Shown here: positions 15,217-17,924 of the stretch, piece after piece
Numbering within the stretch: position 1 is the stretch's first letter
Layout of the letters: every line of letters begins with the position of its first letter
NCBI GenBank assembly: GCA_025054515.1
Contig: JANWZT010000011.1
Coordinates: forward strand, 1 to 17,924
Length of the DNA: 17,924 nucleotides
Direction of reading: 5' to 3'
Source: Candidatus Caldarchaeum sp.
GTDB taxonomy: Archaea; Thermoproteota; Nitrososphaeria_A; Caldarchaeales; Caldarchaeaceae
Notes under the pieces: generated by a model
What the model saw: only the letters and a program-made list of their open reading frames with translations
Told to the model about the DNA's origin: nothing
The model's database searches: none
Position numbers and translations under genes: made by a program

Positions 15217-17542
15217 GGCTTCTGGCTTTGTGAAGTTCTTCAAGGACACGGGATGGTTTGAGCGGCAGCTCGCGGATGTAGATTCCGGTGGCGTGGGCTA
15301 AGGCCCCGGCTATCGATGCCGCGGGAAGAACTACGGGAATCTCCCCCATCGCCTTGGCCCCAAAGACTCCGATGTTGCCTGCTACTTCGACGATTATGCT
15401 TTGTATTTCTTCGGGAGCGTCTGAAGCGGTTGGGATCACGTAGCGGTGGAGGGAAGGGTTGACGAGATATCCTCCGTCGTGGACGATTTCCTCCATCAAG
15501 GCGTATCCAAGGCCCATGATGCTTCCGCCCTCGTACACGGCCACCAGGCCCAGAGGGTTGATGGCACGGCCTACGTCATAAGCCGCGGTAAACCGGTCGA
15601 CCTTTACAAAGCCGGTTTCGATGTCGACGGTTACTTCGGCGACGAGGGCGCCGTAGGTGTACTGGTTGTAGGGTGCTCCCTGACCTGTTTCTGGGTCCCA
15701 TTTCGTCGGCGGTGCGATGTAGTAGCCGACCATTTTCAAAGGAACCCTTTCTTCGAAACATTGGTTGACGGCTTCCTGCCACGTGATGGATTTGCCGTTG
15801 TCCGCGGTTATCTTCGCGTGTTTGAATTCGAGTTTGAGGGGGTCGGCTGAAAGAATTTTGGCTGCGACGGAGGCGACCGCGGCGCGTATCTTCAGGGCTG
15901 CGTCGAGAGCCGCTTGTCCTCCGATGACTGTTGTTCGGGAGGCGACCGTCGGGCCGGAGTTGGGTACAGCCGCTGTGTCGGGTCTTTCAAGCTTCACCAT
16001 GGAAAGCGGAAGCCCCAAGGCCTCGGCTGTAACTATGGCAAGCGAAGTCAAAGCCCCTGTCCCGTATTCGGTCAGCCCGGTCTGAACTACCACTGTTCCG
16101 TCTCTTTCGACACGCGTAACAACCGACGCAAAATCATCCCCTTCAGGCCCCAGCGTGTTACCGTGGTATAGAAGCGATATCGCAATACCTTTCTTAAGAT
16201 GATGAGCCTGTTGGTTGAACCGCTCAAATTCACGAACTTTGGTGTGGTATCCGCTGGCTTCTACGGCTTTCTGGAAGCATCTAACGAGGCCGTCGTCTTC
16301 GACTTTCTGGCTGGTGGCCGTGTAGGACCCGGGCCTGAGCATGTTAATCTCCCTTATCGTGAGCGGTGAAATGTTCAGCTCTTCCGCAAGTTCGTTGAGG
16401 GTCATCTCTGCGGCGAAATGTGCTTGCGGCGCTCCGAAGCCACGGGTTGAGCCGGCCATGGTGTTGTTGGTGAGTACGCAATATCCGTCGGCCCAGACGT
16501 TCGGCACCTCGTAGGGCCCCGTGCAGTGAAACGTTGCCCGGCCGATGACGAGATGGCCTTTGGAAACGTAGGCGCCTGTGTCTTCGTATAGGGTTGACTT
16601 CCACGCCAGCAGTTTACCGCTCCGGTCCGCCCCAACCATGTTTGTGATTTCGAAAGGATGTCTTTTGCACTGGACGGTCATGGCCTCGCTCCGCGTAAAA
16701 GCCGCGAGAGCCGGCCTTCCGGTATGGTAGGTGGCGAGGCAGGCATAGGCCGCAACGTCTATGGGTGTTTCGTCGCTTTTTGGCCCGAATCCGCCGCCGG
16801 TCGCGGCCTGAACGACCCGCAGCTTTTCGTTCGGCACGCCGAGAATCTTAACCACCTTGTTGTAAACGTCATAGAGATTCTGCATCGACGATATGCAGTT
16901 GATCCTGCCCTCTTGGTCCATGAATGAATACGCTATTTCGATTTCCAGCGGAAGACCTGTCATAAACTGTGTTTTGTAGGTTCTTTCAATCACGACGTCG
17001 GATTGTCTGAACCCTTTTTCCACGTCGCCTTTCCGTACCTTGAAATGCGTAAAGACGTTGTCCCTGTCTTGAACCCGCGGAGCCCCCGGCTTGACTGCTT
17101 CACGAGGGTTGGAGACAACGGGAAGAGGGTCGTAGTGGACTTCCACGAGTTCAGCGGCTTCTTCGGCGTCTTCAACCGAATCCGCCGCGACGAGCGCAAC
17201 CGCTTCTCCTACGTGGCGTACCTTTTCAAACGCGAGGAGAGGCCTGTCGGATATGAGGCTTCCGCCGTCGTTAACTCCGGGGATTTCCTTCGCTGTGATG
17301 ATTTTCACCACTCCTTTTTGTTTTTGGGCGGCGCTGTAGTCGATTGAGCGGATGTAACCATGTGGGATGGTTGACCTCACTGCCTTGACGAATAGTGTTT
17401 TTTCGGCTACGAGGTCGGCGGTGTAGATGGGTTTGCCGAGGACTGCGTCGAGGGCGTCGACCCGAGCCACCTTCTTACCGATTATGAAGAATTCCCGCGC
17501 CCGCAGAATTTCGGCGAACCGTTTGACTATCTCCTCGCTCAA
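15212..17542 (-). CDS. Molybdopterin-binding subunit of a xanthine dehydrogenase family hydroxylase
   Basis: Large catalytic subunit that hydroxylates a heterocycle or aldehyde at a molybdenum-cytosine-dinucleotide centre. The 776 residues span the aldehyde oxidase/xanthine dehydrogenase a/b hammerhead domain (about 20-130) and the molybdopterin domain. Key sites are GGGFGPK (249-255), STRGFGAPQ (365-373, with an arginine where xanthine dehydrogenases have RGFGGPQ) and the catalytic glutamate in MGEIPVVLPAAS (Glu734). It lacks the CoxL form I motif AYxCSF, so CO dehydrogenase is unlikely. The common GQG near the cofactor reads GTG here (494-496). I prefer TTG 17542, which has GGTGA seven bases upstream and a TTGA overlap with the preceding gene; GTG 17563 is the longer alternative. 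It is coupled to the 2Fe-2S subunit. Confidence 0.93.
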   Translation of the reverse strand: MSEEIVKRFAEILRAREFFIIGKKVARVDALDAVLGKPIYTADLVAEKTLFVKAVRSTIPHGYIRSIDYSAAQKQKGVVKIITAKEIPGVNDGGSLISDRPLLAFEKVRHVGEAVALVAADSVEDAEEAAELVEVHYDPLPVVSNPREAVKPGAPRVQDRDNVFTHFKVRKGDVEKGFRQSDVVIERTYKTQFMTGLPLEIEIAYSFMDQEGRINCISSMQNLYDVYNKVVKILGVPNEKLRVVQAATGGGFGPKSDETPIDVAAYACLATYHTGRPALAAFTRSEAMTVQCKRHPFEITNMVGADRSGKLLAWKSTLYEDTGAYVSKGHLVIGRATFHCTGPYEVPNVWADGYCVLTNNTMAGSTRGFGAPQAHFAAEMTLNELAEELNISPLTIREINMLRPGSYTATSQKVEDDGLVRCFQKAVEASGYHTKVREFERFNQQAHHLKKGIAISLLYHGNTLGPEGDDFASVVTRVERDGTVVVQTGLTEYGTGALTSLAIVTAEALGLPLSMVKLERPDTAAVPNSGPTVASRTTVIGGQAALDAALKIRAAVASVAAKILSADPLKLEFKHAKITADNGKSITWQEAVNQCFEERVPLKMVGYYIAPPTKWDPETGQGAPYNQYTYGALVAEVTVDIETGFVKVDRFTAAYDVGRAINPLGLVAVYEGGSIMGLGYALMEEIVHDGGYLVNPSLHRYVIPTASDAPEEIQSIIVEVAGNIGVFGAKAMGEIPVVLPAASIAGALAHATGIYIRELPLKPSRVLEELHKARSL

Positions 17543-17924
17543 CGGTTCTTCACCCTGCTCCACGCCTCCTCAAACCTTATGTAGCTACCGCATCTACAAA
17601 GCACGCTCCTCAAAGCATGTCTAACCTCCTGTTTCGAAGCGTCGGGGTTTTCGTCGTAAAGATGTTTGAGGACGAGGAGGGCGGCGGGGATGCAGAAGCC
17701 GCATTGCACGGCTCCGACGTCGATGAAAGCCTGCTGGAGCGGGTGAAGACGGCCGTCCTCGGCTAATGCTTCGACGGTCGTTATCCGCTGCCCTGATGCT
17801 TGGTAGGCGAGGACGAGGCAGGAGTTGACGGGTTCGCCGTCGAGCAGCACGATACATAGGCCGCAGTCGCCGACGCCGCATCCCTGCTTGACGCTGACCA
17901 GCCCCAGCTTAGACCGCAGCACAT
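17539..17924 (-). CDS. 2Fe-2S subunit of the molybdenum hydroxylase, N-terminus cut off
   Basis: Small electron-transfer subunit carrying two [2Fe-2S] clusters that pass electrons from the molybdenum centre to a flavin subunit. Numbering from the methionine at 17922, Cys15, Cys20, Cys23 and Cys35 form the ferredoxin-like cluster, and Cys74, Cys77, Cys109 and Cys111 the helical-domain cluster (CGFC and CRC). All eight ligands are present. Family members are about 155-165 residues, and their cluster region is preceded by LLDxLRxxLGL, so this methionine is probably internal and some 25-35 residues lie beyond the right edge. The gene overlaps the molybdopterin subunit gene by TTGA. The FAD subunit, if present, must lie outside the window. 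Confidence 0.94.
   Translation of the reverse strand, partial: VLRSKLGLVSVKQGCGVGDCGLCIVLLDGEPVNSCLVLAYQASGQRITTVEALAEDGRLHPLQQAFIDVGAVQCGFCIPAALLVLKHLYDENPDASKQEVRHALRSVLCRCGSYIRFEEAWSRVKNR

Noticed and set aside
15212..17924. Aerobic carbon monoxide dehydrogenase (coxSL)
   Set aside because: The CoxL active-site motif AYxCSF is missing; the corresponding region reads STRGFGAPQ, as in xanthine-dehydrogenase-type enzymes.
1..17924. tRNA/rRNA genes, CRISPR arrays, insertion sequences, attachment sites
   Set aside because: All gaps between genes are under about 115 bases; I saw no direct-repeat arrays, transposase genes, cloverleaf-like segments or tRNA 3' ends.

Overview
The window looks archaeal and gene-dense, with no gene-free stretch longer than about 110 bases. 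It carries the catalytic A and B subunits of an A/V-type ATPase, archaeal TATA boxes placed 28-33 bases upstream of start codons with no room for a leader, GGTGA/GGAGG ribosome sites at internal operon genes, and a MenA-like UbiA prenyltransferase. My best guess is a thermophilic TACK archaeon close to Aigarchaeota/Caldiarchaeum. This is inference from gene content and style, not a database result.

Left part (1-2967, minus strand): the N-terminal third of a zinc-dependent alcohol/polyol dehydrogenase, cut by the window edge, lies downstream of a three-gene ABC-2 exporter (ATPase plus two overlapping permeases). Centre-left (3047-7417, plus strand): a leaderless atpA, then atpB joined to it by a TTGA overlap, then a major facilitator transporter. 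The usual third partner atpD does not follow atpB. Next (7413-9260): a 24-base inverted repeat sits directly upstream of a TATA box. That promoter drives a two-gene unit: a stand-alone flavin split-barrel protein, then a protein joining what looks like a second split-barrel domain to a MenA-type UbiA prenyltransferase.

Right half (9266-17924) is the most interesting part. A plus-strand operon encodes a knotted-type carbamoyltransferase (AOTCase/SOTCase/YgeW clade), a cysteine-synthase-like PLP enzyme, a V4R-domain protein and a threonine-synthase-like PLP enzyme, followed by a carbamate kinase with its own promoter. Converging on it from the other strand are the 2Fe-2S and molybdopterin subunits of a xanthine-dehydrogenase-family enzyme and a second, diverged knotted carbamoyltransferase. 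The set resembles the bacterial ygeW-ygeX-yqeA-xdh purine/ureide catabolism locus. I propose that it oxidises a heterocycle, phosphorolyses a carbamoylated amino compound, and recovers ATP through carbamate kinase. The substrate is unknown, and no cyclic amidohydrolase or FAD subunit is visible in the window.

Operon-leading genes tend to be leaderless, while internal genes use Shine-Dalgarno sites and ATGA/TTGA overlaps. This helped decide several starts, notably carbamate kinase at 13207, the fusion protein at 7938 and the molybdopterin subunit at 17542.
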